Origin: Balanoglossus misakiensis
Lineage: Eukaryota; Hemichordata
Direction: 5' to 3'
Assembly: GCA_040954595.2 (NCBI GenBank)
Contig: CM082581.2
Span: 10,912,001-10,976,000 of the forward strand
DNA length: 64,000 nucleotides
Of the stretch, positions 13,801 through 25,300 are shown piece after piece (the first letter of the stretch is position 1; the number at the start of each line of letters is the position of its first letter). Both the position numbers and the translations under genes were made by a program. The notes below the pieces were generated by a model that was not told the DNA's origin, searched no databases, and worked only from the letters and a program-made list of their open reading frames with translations.

Positions 13801-15196
13801 GTAGATCTGGTCGACACCCACGCACGCGCAAGAGAGGCGCGGTGTCACAACGACCACTTGAGGTCATCAGGCTTCACCGATACGGTATCAACGACTTAGA
13901 CGAATTAGTTGTCCTCGAAGAATACAGGGTTTAACGTCTTCGCTTTGAAAATGTGCCGTGGAGAGTTTTTTGTATATTCATCGTTGAAAAGCAGAACCAT
14001 TGAATTACCTAGTCCGACGTCATATCGCAGAAGGGTACAGCTCCCGGCTACAGCTATAGACTGCGGCAAACTCTGGTGTACTGGGATCAAATGATGCATC
14101 ATAGATTCATACGATTCACCGAGAAAACCATCCACCCACATTTTGTTATCGTCATTTTCAAAGCTATATTTAGATTTTAGAATGATATTTATTTTCACAA
14201 AAGACGTCACTGTAATGCTATATTCAATTTGCATTTTTTGAATTGCAGATAAGAACTCTATAAAGTTCGATCTACCCTAGTTCATCAAACAGAAATGTGT
14301 ACTCATTAGGGATGACAACTTAAGTCCAGTGCATAATAAAAATCCTATTCCATGAATGATTTGTACGCATATCTAATCTGTCTTTGTGACATAATAATAA
14401 TGTCACATATGCATTTTTAAAACCCGAGATTGCGCCTGGTTTCCTGACGATGTAAAATTAAACCCGCAGTGTGTACGCAAACAATCAAAGATCGAAAGGG
14501 GACATGTTTACTGAATAACATTGTCTTGCGAGTGTGTAGGCCTATGATGTAGAAGAGTAAGCCGAATGCTCCATCTGGTGCACATCTCCGCGTCTTTTAT
14601 CATTCTTCTGTGGTGCTGTTTAAAAGGTACCGGGAAGTAATACTCGTACTATAAGAGTATAAAATAGTACAGCGCCACGGTTAAGAGGTAATTAAATGTC
14701 ATTTCGCGTCTACACAAATGTGTTCAGATCAGAGAGTATAATTATATGAGGCCAATGATTGAGTCTATATACCAGTTCAACGCTCTCTTACTGCCATACT
14801 GGATGTCACCCGTAAGCGCTTCAAAGCCAACTTACCGGAATGCTCCAAGGTAAGATACGCCAGATTTGTTTTTCAGACGAAGCAAGAGTAATCTAATACC
14901 CATGTCCTTGCTACAAAATAATTCAGACATCCTGCAGGGGAAATTGATTTAAATATTCTACGCAATTCAAGCCGAAGGTTCCAGTCATTAAATTGCACTC
15001 TCTGTCGGTCTAATACACTGTCCCTTTGCGCAAAATAGGGCCTCGGCTATTCCACGTAAAATAGCTATATAGCCCCGCGATTTACAAAAAGGTCGTCACA
15101 ACTGCAATGCGATATTACCGTTCACACAACGAATCCCGCCAATTGTTTATCCCAGGTAATTGCATTGTATGTTAGTGGATTGAGTGTCCCTGATAC

Positions 15197-15212
15197 GGGG
15201 GGGGGGGGGGGG
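15197..15212. repeat. Poly-G tract (G16)
   Basis: An uninterrupted run of 16 G on the plus strand in intergenic DNA. Such tracts can form G-quadruplexes and are prone to sequencing and assembly errors. Confidence 0.85.
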
Positions 15213-16067
15213 TTGACACATAAACATTACAATGCAAGCTGACAGGGTCGGAGTACTTTTGAATATGGGTCGCGTGTTTTGATCACATGACGCAATGACT
15301 AAACCCGACCACGAGAAACGTGCTTCTCACCTGTAATGATACCAGATACACGTACCACTCAAAAACCTAATTAAATTTAAAAATTTGTTTTTCATTCTCA
15401 AAAGCTCAACAACAAATAGAGAGAATGTCGAAACGTTTACCAGCACCCCTTTGTATAGAGAAATAAGATATTTCTTCACGAAGCATGATTTTAGGCCCTA
15501 CTTGCATTTATTTGTCTTTAGGCCAAGCGCCCACGTGGTTCTTACGCTTGAAAGCATATTTTTTTTCCAGAAAACTTTCACGTTTCGATACCTACTCGGG
15601 TGCGGCCATCTACGGGTGACCAGGCCAGTCAGATTGCACGTTTGCCTCTCCAGAGGGCGCCGTCGCGGTCAAAGGTCATTAATGGCTGACCGAACTTTCG
15701 TGCATCGGACCAGACGGATTAGTTTTCCCTTGTGAACAGTTGGTAAGTAAAGTCTGAACACGCTCTGAGTCTGAACAAGATTTTAACAGTTGCACATAAA
15801 TAAACGTAGTTCATTGTATTTTTTTTTCAGCTGACAGCTTTATTTTTTGAATTGTAGCGGGTGCTGCTACATGTGTACTGTGTTGTGTACTGCTGGGCCT
15901 ACAGGTTGACGATAGCTGCAGTGCAGTTCTCAAAATTCTACATAAGCTGTGCAATATGAGAACCATACAATGTATCTGGGTTGTCATGACGATGAGTGCT
16001 TTGGTGACAGTGTCGTTACGTTACTTTATTGGAAATTTCTGTGATTCTTTTGCGTAGGTTTTCCACC

Positions 16068-17821
16068 ATGCTACAAAACAAGCTTGCCACCAGTGCCATG
16101 TCGGAAAAACTTGAAAAACAGTTAAAAATCTTGAAGGACGAGTGCATCATCTGTGCATTCAGTTTCACGGACATTTTCGTGAACACTAGCGGAAAACTGG
16201 CGAAGGGAAACACCAGAAAGCGACAAGTAAGCGAAAAAGATCGCCAAATTCTTGCGTCGCATCTAGAAGTCCGGGTACCCCGTGATACCCGTGGTATCTG
16301 TTCGGTATGCCAGTGCCTCGCAAACAAACTCGAACGAGCACAGAACATGTTCGATGAAGCGAAGTGCAGTTTGAATGAGAGGCTGGCAAACATTTCAGTC
16401 CAAAAGAAAAGAACCAGCACGTCGCCAACTGGGATGTCTCCAAAGTCAAAAAGGTTTGCTCCCGCGCCACGGAATGAAGAATTGGTTACAGAGAAAGTAA
16501 TAGTCATACAGCAGATGATAGATGTGGAGTGCAATCAAGAAAAAGTAAAAACAAGTGCCAGAAGACAGATTTTTCGTCCTCCTGAGAAGACACAAATACG
16601 GGTATGAAATTTTTTAGTACCTCAATGGAAAAAATGAAGTTAAAGTTCGATACCCTTATTTTGGCTATTGCACACAAAAAGTATACAGAAGTAACATAAC
16701 AGGGTAAAAAGGAAAAAAAAATCATCAAACACATCAGCGTGTACAATTGTATATAGATTTATCAGGGCTTGTTATACAAATGGACCATTGAAATTACAGC
16801 TACCGGTACTTATCACAAAATAAAATAAAGTGTTAATTTGTTTAAATAGATCACCCTTGAACATCCAAGCTCCAGGATAACAGAGCGAGTCATTGACCCA
16901 GCCTTCCACACAATTGCAAGAGACATATTATCACAGGACAGCAGTTCCATGGTCAAACATGCAATGAAGATGAACATCCGAGCTGTTGCTCAGCATATTG
17001 CCCCAGTTGTCAAAACTGAAGTGAGTATGAAAGTTTTGTCATAAAGTTAACTTCAAGTCCCTTTTGTCAATTCAATACGACCCACAGATAACTTTCATTT
17101 TTAATTTTGGAAGATATGACTTTAAAATTCAAATCGTTTAGTTGCATTTATTGATTTGTTTTCTAGGTTACTGCTATCTGTGCACAGAAGTTCAACAGCA
17201 TTTTGAGACAGACAGACACAGGCGGCCTACAGAATTTTTCCTATCACAAACTGTTCCGAGAAGTGAAAGACAAGTGCCCTGTGCTGTTGTCGGTGATGTC
17301 TTCTGCCATGGATATCAATCCAATCTCTCCAACTGATGACGACATATACCACCTCGGTTGTCTGCTGGCTCCGGTGTTGAAATTCAAAAATAATCAGATG
17401 TCGGCTCTCTCATACCATGTTGGTTTTCTGCTGAACAGTGGAGGATTGTCACAAAAGGTAATGGCAATGAGAGATAGTTCTGCCCAAAATTTCATTTTAT
17501 TTTTTCAAATCAGGTCTCCCTAAGAATTTGAACCAGTATCACATATTTGCATGACAATGAATTTCCTTCTCATGTTAAATAGTAAATAGGTTCGTAGAGC
17601 TATCGCTTATTTTTTTTATCTCATGAAACTATTCACAGGCTCAAAGACGCATGGCTAAGATGGGATATTCTATCACGCCAACCTCTATAGACAACAAAGT
17701 TAAGCAACTGACTGCAGCTTTAGACCAAGAGACAGAACACTTACCAGGTGCACAGACAACCAGTGTTGCGGAAACCAAGATATCTAAAGCACCCTTAATA
17801 AAGACAGAGCCGACAGAATAA
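16068..17821 (+). CDS. Uncharacterised protein with ZAD-like zinc-binding N-terminus, four exons
   Basis: I do not recognise a named orthologue. Coding exons are 16068-16601, 16850-17020, 17167-17457 and 17639-17821, all joined in phase 0 by GT-AG introns, giving 392 aa. The start ATG sits in a good CCACCATG context, and a second in-frame ATG follows ten codons later. The N-terminus has C26-x2-C29 and C78-x2-C81 followed by an amphipathic helix. This spacing resembles the ZAD treble-clef zinc domain of insect zinc-finger proteins, but C2H2 fingers do not follow. Residues 100-140 are basic and could be a nuclear localisation signal. The region from about 235 to 350 is helical and resembles, from memory, large families of uncharacterised proteins expanded in cnidarians and invertebrate deuterostomes. 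Two psi-K-x-E sumoylation-like motifs occur (VKTE, IKTE). It may be a nuclear regulator or a remnant of a domesticated transposon gene; both are inference. An AATAAA lies at 17953. Confidence 0.72.
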
Positions 17822-19338
17822 GAGAATACAGTACCACGTAAGTGAAAGACATCACTGACTCTACATCTGATTTTAATCAGATTGGTCCACTGGTACAGAT
17901 CCATCGCGTAATCAGTCCCAGTCGACTCTCCACCAATGGAGACTGTGGGGGTAATAAACAACCATGTGTTCATTACATAAGTACACTCTAAAATGTTGGG
18001 CGCCTTGTTACAAAGGGTATACAACCCTTGAAGCTGATGTAGCAAGGAAGAGGAGTAACGGTTTTTCCTATTTCAACATGTTGGAAATGGAAACTGTTTA
18101 CGTCTTGCGTTTGTCAGTGAAACAATACTGAAGAAACAACAACATTGACACAAGTTTTCTGGCAATTTTGATTAAACTCAGCAAAATATTTATTTTAAAT
18201 GACATACATGATAAGAATTAATACTGAAAACAAGAAGGGAGACAATTTTTTTTGTAAATATACATATAATACTTTTTTTATTGTTGCTGGCAGTATTTTA
18301 CAATATCAAAGATGGGACGAAATTTATTGCTTTTTAATTGTGATTCTTGTAAAGTAAAAAAGATCTGCACAATAAAAAGCTACATGACTATATATTAACT
18401 CAAATCAATGAATGAAAAAACGTTGTTACAACCTAACTTTCTAGATATAAGTAACACTGTTACATAAAATAAACTTACTGAAATTTGAAGAATACTATTT
18501 TTCTCATAAAATTCACATTAAGCCATAGAAATTTATTCCAAAACTATTTTGTCCATGCATCATTCCTAACTCTGCAAGTCCAAAACTTTACCCCAGAAAA
18601 CTTAACAAGAGTCTTTTTTTTTCTGTTTCATCCATCAACAAATATGAAATGCTAAAATCAACCAGATTGAAACAACAGTCAAATCACAAAAAAAAAAAAA
18701 AAAGCAAAAATTGCTGCAAAGAAAAGTGATGGCAGCCAATTTAATTTCACAGTTCAAACAGCAAGCCATCAGAACATTAAAAAATAACTTTGATAGTGTA
18801 CAACTGATCTCAAATTACCATCTGCCTGCATGAAATGTAATGAAAAATGTACATAATTGGTCATAAAATTGTTTGGTCAATACCTGTTAAATTATTTCTA
18901 AACTCTAACATTCTACACTTTTCACTGAAACTGTTCTCAGTTTGATGCTTCATTTCACACAAAACTGACACTGTGTCTGCACCTGCCAAGGTTTCTGGAT
19001 ATGATATCTACACCTGGTCGTATAACGGGTTATCAACTGATAATGTTTCGGTTATTGGGTTGATGATCTTTGACCATGATCTTTGACCTTCCTCCTGATT
19101 GCGTTGGGCTTTAAGTAATCCAGAAATGAAAATCTAAAATAAGTAACTCCCAACAGAAAAAAAAAATCATTCGTCTGAATCAAAACCTGAGTGCAAATTG
19201 TGTTTTGCACAAAGCACCATTTTAAATTTTGGATTTTTTTTTCATATATCTCTCCTTTTAGGCACATTTTGTGACGAGAATTTATAAAACTAAAATATCA
19301 AAATACTTTTGGCTCATCTATAATGCGTTTTGCCATCC
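17822..19338. other. Convergent 3' untranslated region, AT-rich
   Basis: This stretch separates the stop codon of the plus-strand ZAD-like gene from the stop codon of minus-strand alpha-catenin. It is AT-rich with homopolymer A and T runs (for example a long A run near 18690) and has several TTTATT hexamers that would read as AATAAA on the minus strand (near 18188, 18277 and 18530). I see no coding potential. It most likely holds the 3' untranslated regions of both genes. Confidence 0.6.
17953..17958 (+). promoter_or_regulatory. Candidate polyadenylation signal for the ZAD-like gene
   Basis: An AATAAA hexamer 132 nt after the TAA stop of the upstream gene, on the same strand. Further hexamers occur in the AT-rich DNA beyond, so the true site may be later. 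Confidence 0.45.
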
Positions 19339-22300
19339 TTAAAATACGTCCCTCCCTTTGAACTCGCTCAATTCTGCAATGGGATTAATATTTTTCTGTT
19401 TGGCACTCTTGCGTACTGCTGCATGCATCTCTTCTAGGTTTTCACGTTTGACCAGGGGCTTCTTCTCGGGAGCTTTCATCTTCCACATAACCACCGGTGA
19501 CTGTTAATAAAAAAAAGGTAATGATACAGTTTCATCTCATCTTCCTGATAGTGACAAACAGAAAAAGTACAAGGCTTGGCGTTCTTTTTCTGGCTTCCCA
19601 CTCAACTGAGAATGAAGGAGGCCGTGGGCTAGGAACATGCACAGAGACGGAGAATTAGGTCGGTAATAAGTCTGCTTTCATAATAGGTATGAGATCCCCT
19701 CGTGAGTCGTTGTGTTTGCTACAGGCCTTTGGTTCTATACATCACGATCACTTCTTCAAAATTTTATGTGCAATGTTACTTGTATATGAAGGTATATTAC
19801 ACTGGTGGTTTCCCTTTGAGACCACAGAGGGCGCCATTCAAGGTTATACTGTATAGTATAACCTTGAATGGCCCACTCTAATCAGGACACTGCTCCTACA
19901 AGGTCATATGCTTCAAGCTGAATGTCATCAAATGAACAGAATTCTATCCACGTAGTCAAGTAGGAAACTGAAGTGAATCTTCCTAAGGTGTCCCAGGTTT
20001 TAGTTTTCAATACTTACATTGACGCCTAACGAGCCCCCTCTGCTGAGTCGGGAGTACTTAGTGGATGCCACGTAGGACGCTTTGACCGTCTGCACTACGG
20101 CGCCCATCAAGTTCTTGGCCGCCTGGATCAGGGATGTTGCACTGTCCAGCTGCAAAGACAACAGAAGTTGTGACAGGAGTTACAGAGTGATGAATGTACC
20201 CTTGGAATGCTCAATACGTTTGGTCACCACTTGGATTTGTAGACCAAGGAATTTTAATTTCTGGCAAAATACTGCATAATTCTACTTCGAGGGCAGCCTG
20301 AACACAGGAAATCTCCGGGAATGTTCCACTTGTGGGTGCCCTTGGGTGGATCATTCCACTCTTAAACCGGGTAGACAATGAGGACAACTCACCCCAGATA
20401 CCACCAAGTCTCCACTGACGCTCTGCACGTCGGCCTTCACTTTACTGCAGATGTTCAACTGATGGCTGTAGAGGGCGATTCTCTGCAGGTAGGCCAGCAG
20501 GTCATCCTTGGAGGAGGAGATCGGACACTCTTCCGCTATTTTACGCGCCAGTTTGTCCAGTTTGGAGCCAGCTTCGGCGATCTTCTTGGCCGCGTTGATG
20601 ACATCCATGCTGGTCTTCAGAGGTCCACGCCCACTGTAATACAATATGATCAGTTAGCTCTATTGTACATGGCGATATATTCAAATCAAATTCGATTTAC
20701 CATCCCACTTTATTTCAGCTGCAAAATCAAAAACCTACCGAGTGAAGTCTGTCATCTCCATCATGATCATACACATCTGTTTGGCGAGCACAATGACGTC
20801 ATTACTGCTTTCGTCCCACTTGGCCATCTCCATGTCCAGCTTTTCCTTCTCCTGCCGGAATACGTTGATCTGTTCCTGGATTTTGATCTTCTCTTCCTCT
20901 GGTAGCTGCCTCATCAAGAACTAGGAAAACGATGTGGGGGGAAATTGCAGTATTAGACCTCTGTTACTTTGACTCTTGACAGATGTCACAAAATAAATTC
21001 TGATTTTACATCTTATTTCTGCATAACTCACCCTATCACTCTTGCCTTCAAGATTTTCTTCTGTAAGTCTAGGTAGTGTGCCATAGTCGTCATCATCTGT
21101 CTTGTAACTTGCTGAAAATCAAAACAGGAAAACTGACGTGAAAAACAAGTCATGGTTGTCCGTAAATGAAAGTTCTTCAATTTCCCCTTTCAATAATATC
21201 AAATCCATCTGCTCGTATGAAACATCCTATTACCTACAAAAAATGATTCATTCGACTTACATTTACTTCGGATATCATCTTCGTCATATTCAAATTCTGT
21301 GTCTGTTTCAAGCTCATCTAATGTCTGCAGACATGAAAATAACAAAAATGCAGTTACTTATAGAGGGACTACATGAAAAGCAATGCACATGTAACAGACA
21401 ACTTTTCAACGACTAAGCTTATGTCCAACAACATACAATACCAGCGCCCCCTAGTGGTCATATTTAAAACGTGAGAACAGAGCAGACTTACCCTGTTCAT
21501 GAGTACAGCTTTGCGAATGTCTCTGACACCATCATAAACCATTCTGGACGCGTCCATAAATTCATTTTCATCCACATCATCTGGAGGGGAAGCAGTCAGG
21601 GCTCCAACAGCAATCTCCACGCGCTCAGCAAATACCGGCATGACTAAAAAAAGAAAAATATGAACCATCATTAACACTGTGTGCTAGTCCTCTGATGAAT
21701 GAAGTCAAAACAGTCATGTTCACGCAACGCTTTTAATTAAAGAGCTACTACTGGAAATAAACTGTCTCTGAATTCCTCTCACCTTGGTCTCTCAGCACGA
21801 GAACAGCGTCCCGTACTTGTTCTGTGTAAACACCAGGCTCGTAGTTTTGCATTTCGGCGTCGACGACGTTGCAAACCCTGGCTGATCTTCCACGGATGGC
21901 GCCGGCTGTACGATCCAGGACGTCCGCGTCTCCCTCTTGTAATGCCATCACACACTTGTTGACATCTTCCAGGATGTGACTCTCTGTTCAATATTCAAAC
22001 AAGACAAAAAAATTAAATCCTTTTTTTCATCTAAGAAAAGTGAAGTGGGCTGTCACAGGTGCTCAGTACAGACTGGTTTCCAGATTAAATGTTTGGTTTC
22101 ACCTCCTTTTCACTTTATCAAAATATTGATTTCCAACTCTGCAAACTTACCAGAGACGGCCAAGAAATCGTCAATGGTGGTGATGTCATCCACAGCTTCG
22201 GTCAGGATCTTCACTTGTTTCTCCCACAGATCTTTGAACACATCCATGTTCTCCTGGGCAGCCTTGCTGCGTGGACGTGCGGCCAGTGTGCGGGCTGCGT

Positions 22301-25300
22301 TGATGACCTGGGGAACATTACCATGCAATGCAGAGACACATCAGTAAATGCTCTTATGCTTTTTGTAGTCACAGACCATCAAGTACTACGTCACCCTATC
22401 TTTGGCTGCAAAAGACTGTGCAGACTGCTTGAACTTACCTGTGGACACAGAGCTTCGATCTGTTGGGCAGACATCCTGACACACTTCACCCCTTCCTCGT
22501 TGTTAGACATGGAACATGCCAGGTTGGCCACTTCCACCAGTTTGTTGGCGTGCTCCCTGAAGACGGCAGCATACTCCTCCACCTCCTTCTCGTTGCCGCT
22601 CTTGGCCGCTTCAATCAGAACGAGGAGCGGAACGTTGGTCTCCAGGAAGGAGTCAGACACGTGGTCCACCACGGCTTTGCGCAACTAGCAGCAGAATGAG
22701 AAAAGAAACACTGGCTGATTTCATTGGTCAGTGACAAAGGAGAACGTACAAATACCGTGTCTTTTGGCCAATAGGTTCGGCCATTACAAAAGACATCAAG
22801 GTCGGAAACGACCAAGTACCAGTTATATTTCCTCAAGTGTGAATCTTTCTGTCTGATTAACCATGTATGGTTCCAACAGCACACACTTTTCTTCCCTGCC
22901 CTGACACCCATAAACCAGCACAACAAAAGTAATTTCTTTACCTGTCTACGAAGATCCCTGGTCTTCTTAAACATTCTATCAATGGCCTGGTCTAGAGGAT
23001 CACTTCGGTCAGGTTTGCCAGCCTGGGAAGAAAATTAGAGAAAAATATGCAAAAATGATAAAAATGTTGCACTACATTTTGACAGTGAAAAAATGAGGGT
23101 TGACAGTCCAATATACTTACACATGACATGTATTCAGACAGAAGGTCCTGAAGTGCCTGCCTGACTGCGTTGCATTCAGCGACAATACGGTCTCGGTGGT
23201 CGTCACGGGTACAAGAAGAGTCAGCCATCAATGCGGCACCACTAATGATACTCTCCAGACGTTCCTCCAGCGATGGACGCGTGCGCACTTCATTGTAGGC
23301 GGCAGGGTTCATGACAATCGTGTGCTGTTCATCACAAAGAGACGGAGTCAGTTGTAAATATCGATAACAACAGCAAATGTCAACAACAAAAAGCAAACGG
23401 AAAATTGTAACATAACTCACATCAAAATCATCCAGAGCTGAAGCCAGTTCTCCGGCACCTTCAATGGTAGGATTCGGTTCGGAGTCCCCAGTGGCTTGTG
23501 TCACACCCGATATGGCGTTGACCGCTTCACACAGCTGCTTCACAACGTAGTCCCGGTTCTCTTTGGCAGCGCTCACGTCCGGGTGTCGGATATACGCCTG
23601 GAGGTGAGAAAGAAAGAACCAGGTTATTTGACTTTTATACCCCACCGAGGAAGGCATGCGAGTACCCGCAACATTCCAACTTGGACAAAGAGTCAGAAAC
23701 CAGCAACTCTGACGGTTACTTAACGTTGATTTATAGTTGACATTTGTGTGTATATGCCATGTATGAATGAGGTCAAATTATTTCTTTTTTTATGACAGTG
23801 AACTTGGACAAATGCAGGTATGTGTGCAAAGGCAATATCGTTCAATCTTTGCTGGTGCTGGCACATTCCATTTACACCTGGAAGACACTGAGTGGTCTCG
23901 TTTCTTATCAAGCAAATTCCTCCAGTTACTCTAGCCTGAGTGTGACAATAATCTTGAACATTTCTTGCTACCTTTGATGCTGTCAGTAGCATAGTACTGT
24001 GTCTTTGAAGCTCAGCCCTGGCAGCAGCCATCTCATCCCGTCTGCGAGGATCTTTCAAATCCTGGTTAAAAGAAGATACATATATTAAAGTAAATACCTC
24101 TGGAATTGGGTCAGTGACCCCAGAAATGGAACTTTACTGCCGCCTGCCATATAGTTTTATTTTCATAGAAAATAGGGATCATTAAAGCTTGTGATAATGG
24201 ACACCTCACAGACACCCAGACAGTAATTATGGCCAAGCACATATGTTCACCTTGTCAGCATTGTAGATCTGCCGGTAGATTTTACATGCCTGTTTTAATG
24301 GGAATGCAAATCCACATACAAAGCTGATAACACTAATTCTCCTAAAAGATATTCATGAAATCTGATCACAAACGTACATTCTGTCTCCTGGCCGTCAACT
24401 GGTTCAGCTGAACCATATCCTTGCCAAATGCTTTGAAACTGTCGATAAGTTCTTGTTGAGTCTGTGCATTCTTCACCTTTGCCAAGTCGTCTTCAACCTA
24501 GAGTAAAAAAAAAAAACACAATTCCATTCACTCTTCTCTTTGATGTTTGTAGAATGGAGCCCAGTCCCAGCGTTTTCCCCCGTTTCCGAAATACAACAAA
24601 GTCTTTTACCATTTTGATGAAGTTTTGACACACTCACCACTCTCAGAGATTTCAACAAAAGATGGACATCCACCATGTCGGCCAGGATAAGCAGACGAGT
24701 GACAGAGGAGAGCAGAGCTCTGGCCGCGCGAACCATGTTGCCACGCTTGGCTGAGGAGCATGGGTCATCCGCAAATTCGCCGGACGCAACCCTCATTATG
24801 TCTCCTGTGGCAAAACAAAATTAATATCAAGTAAAGATCAAGAACACAGTAGATCTGATGTCCATAGCAATGTCAGTACAAATATGAGTTAACACATATT
24901 GTTTACCTTTACTGTAGCAAATATCTGAAGGGACCAAAATACCTGTTTTTCTGACATCATCCACAGCAGCCATCATTTCACTTTGGATTTCCGGATTCTC
25001 TCTGGCAATCTCTTCGCCTTGCTCGATGAACTTCTGGGTGGCCTTGTCGACGGCCGCCACCAACACATGCGCTTTCTTTGATTTGCCTTTCTTCTTGTTG
25101 GAGGGCCCTTTTGTGTTAACCAAGGTTGTCACCTGGTTGGCAAAGCATATGACACATACACATCAAGTTCACGAAGACTGAGTTACCACATTTTCTTCAA
25201 AACAGCACTTGAATTTGATTGTCAACAATACAAGTGTAGCACAAAAAACGAAGTGGATACATTTCACAGATCAAAACTTTATTTGTACATTTTGTTCTTA

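Larger units (their letters stand above)
3465..16067. other. Gene-poor intergenic region of about 12.6 kb
   Basis: Apart from the GPCR 3' untranslated region at its start, I find no convincing exon here on either strand. Open frames up to about 167 codons occur (for example 7177-7680 on the plus strand), but none shows a domain, and none has neighbouring exons with compatible phases. The region holds a (CT)12 tract at 6095-6118, a cluster of three short hairpins at 10811-10860, and a run of 16 G at 15197-15212. A good donor (GTAAGT) at about 15743 could end a non-coding first exon of the gene that starts at 16068. Confidence 0.5.

Noticed and set aside
15385-15735. 116-codon plus-strand frame before the ZAD-like gene
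   Set aside because: No motif and unusual composition. The downstream GTAAGT donor may belong to a non-coding exon, but coding use is unsupported.
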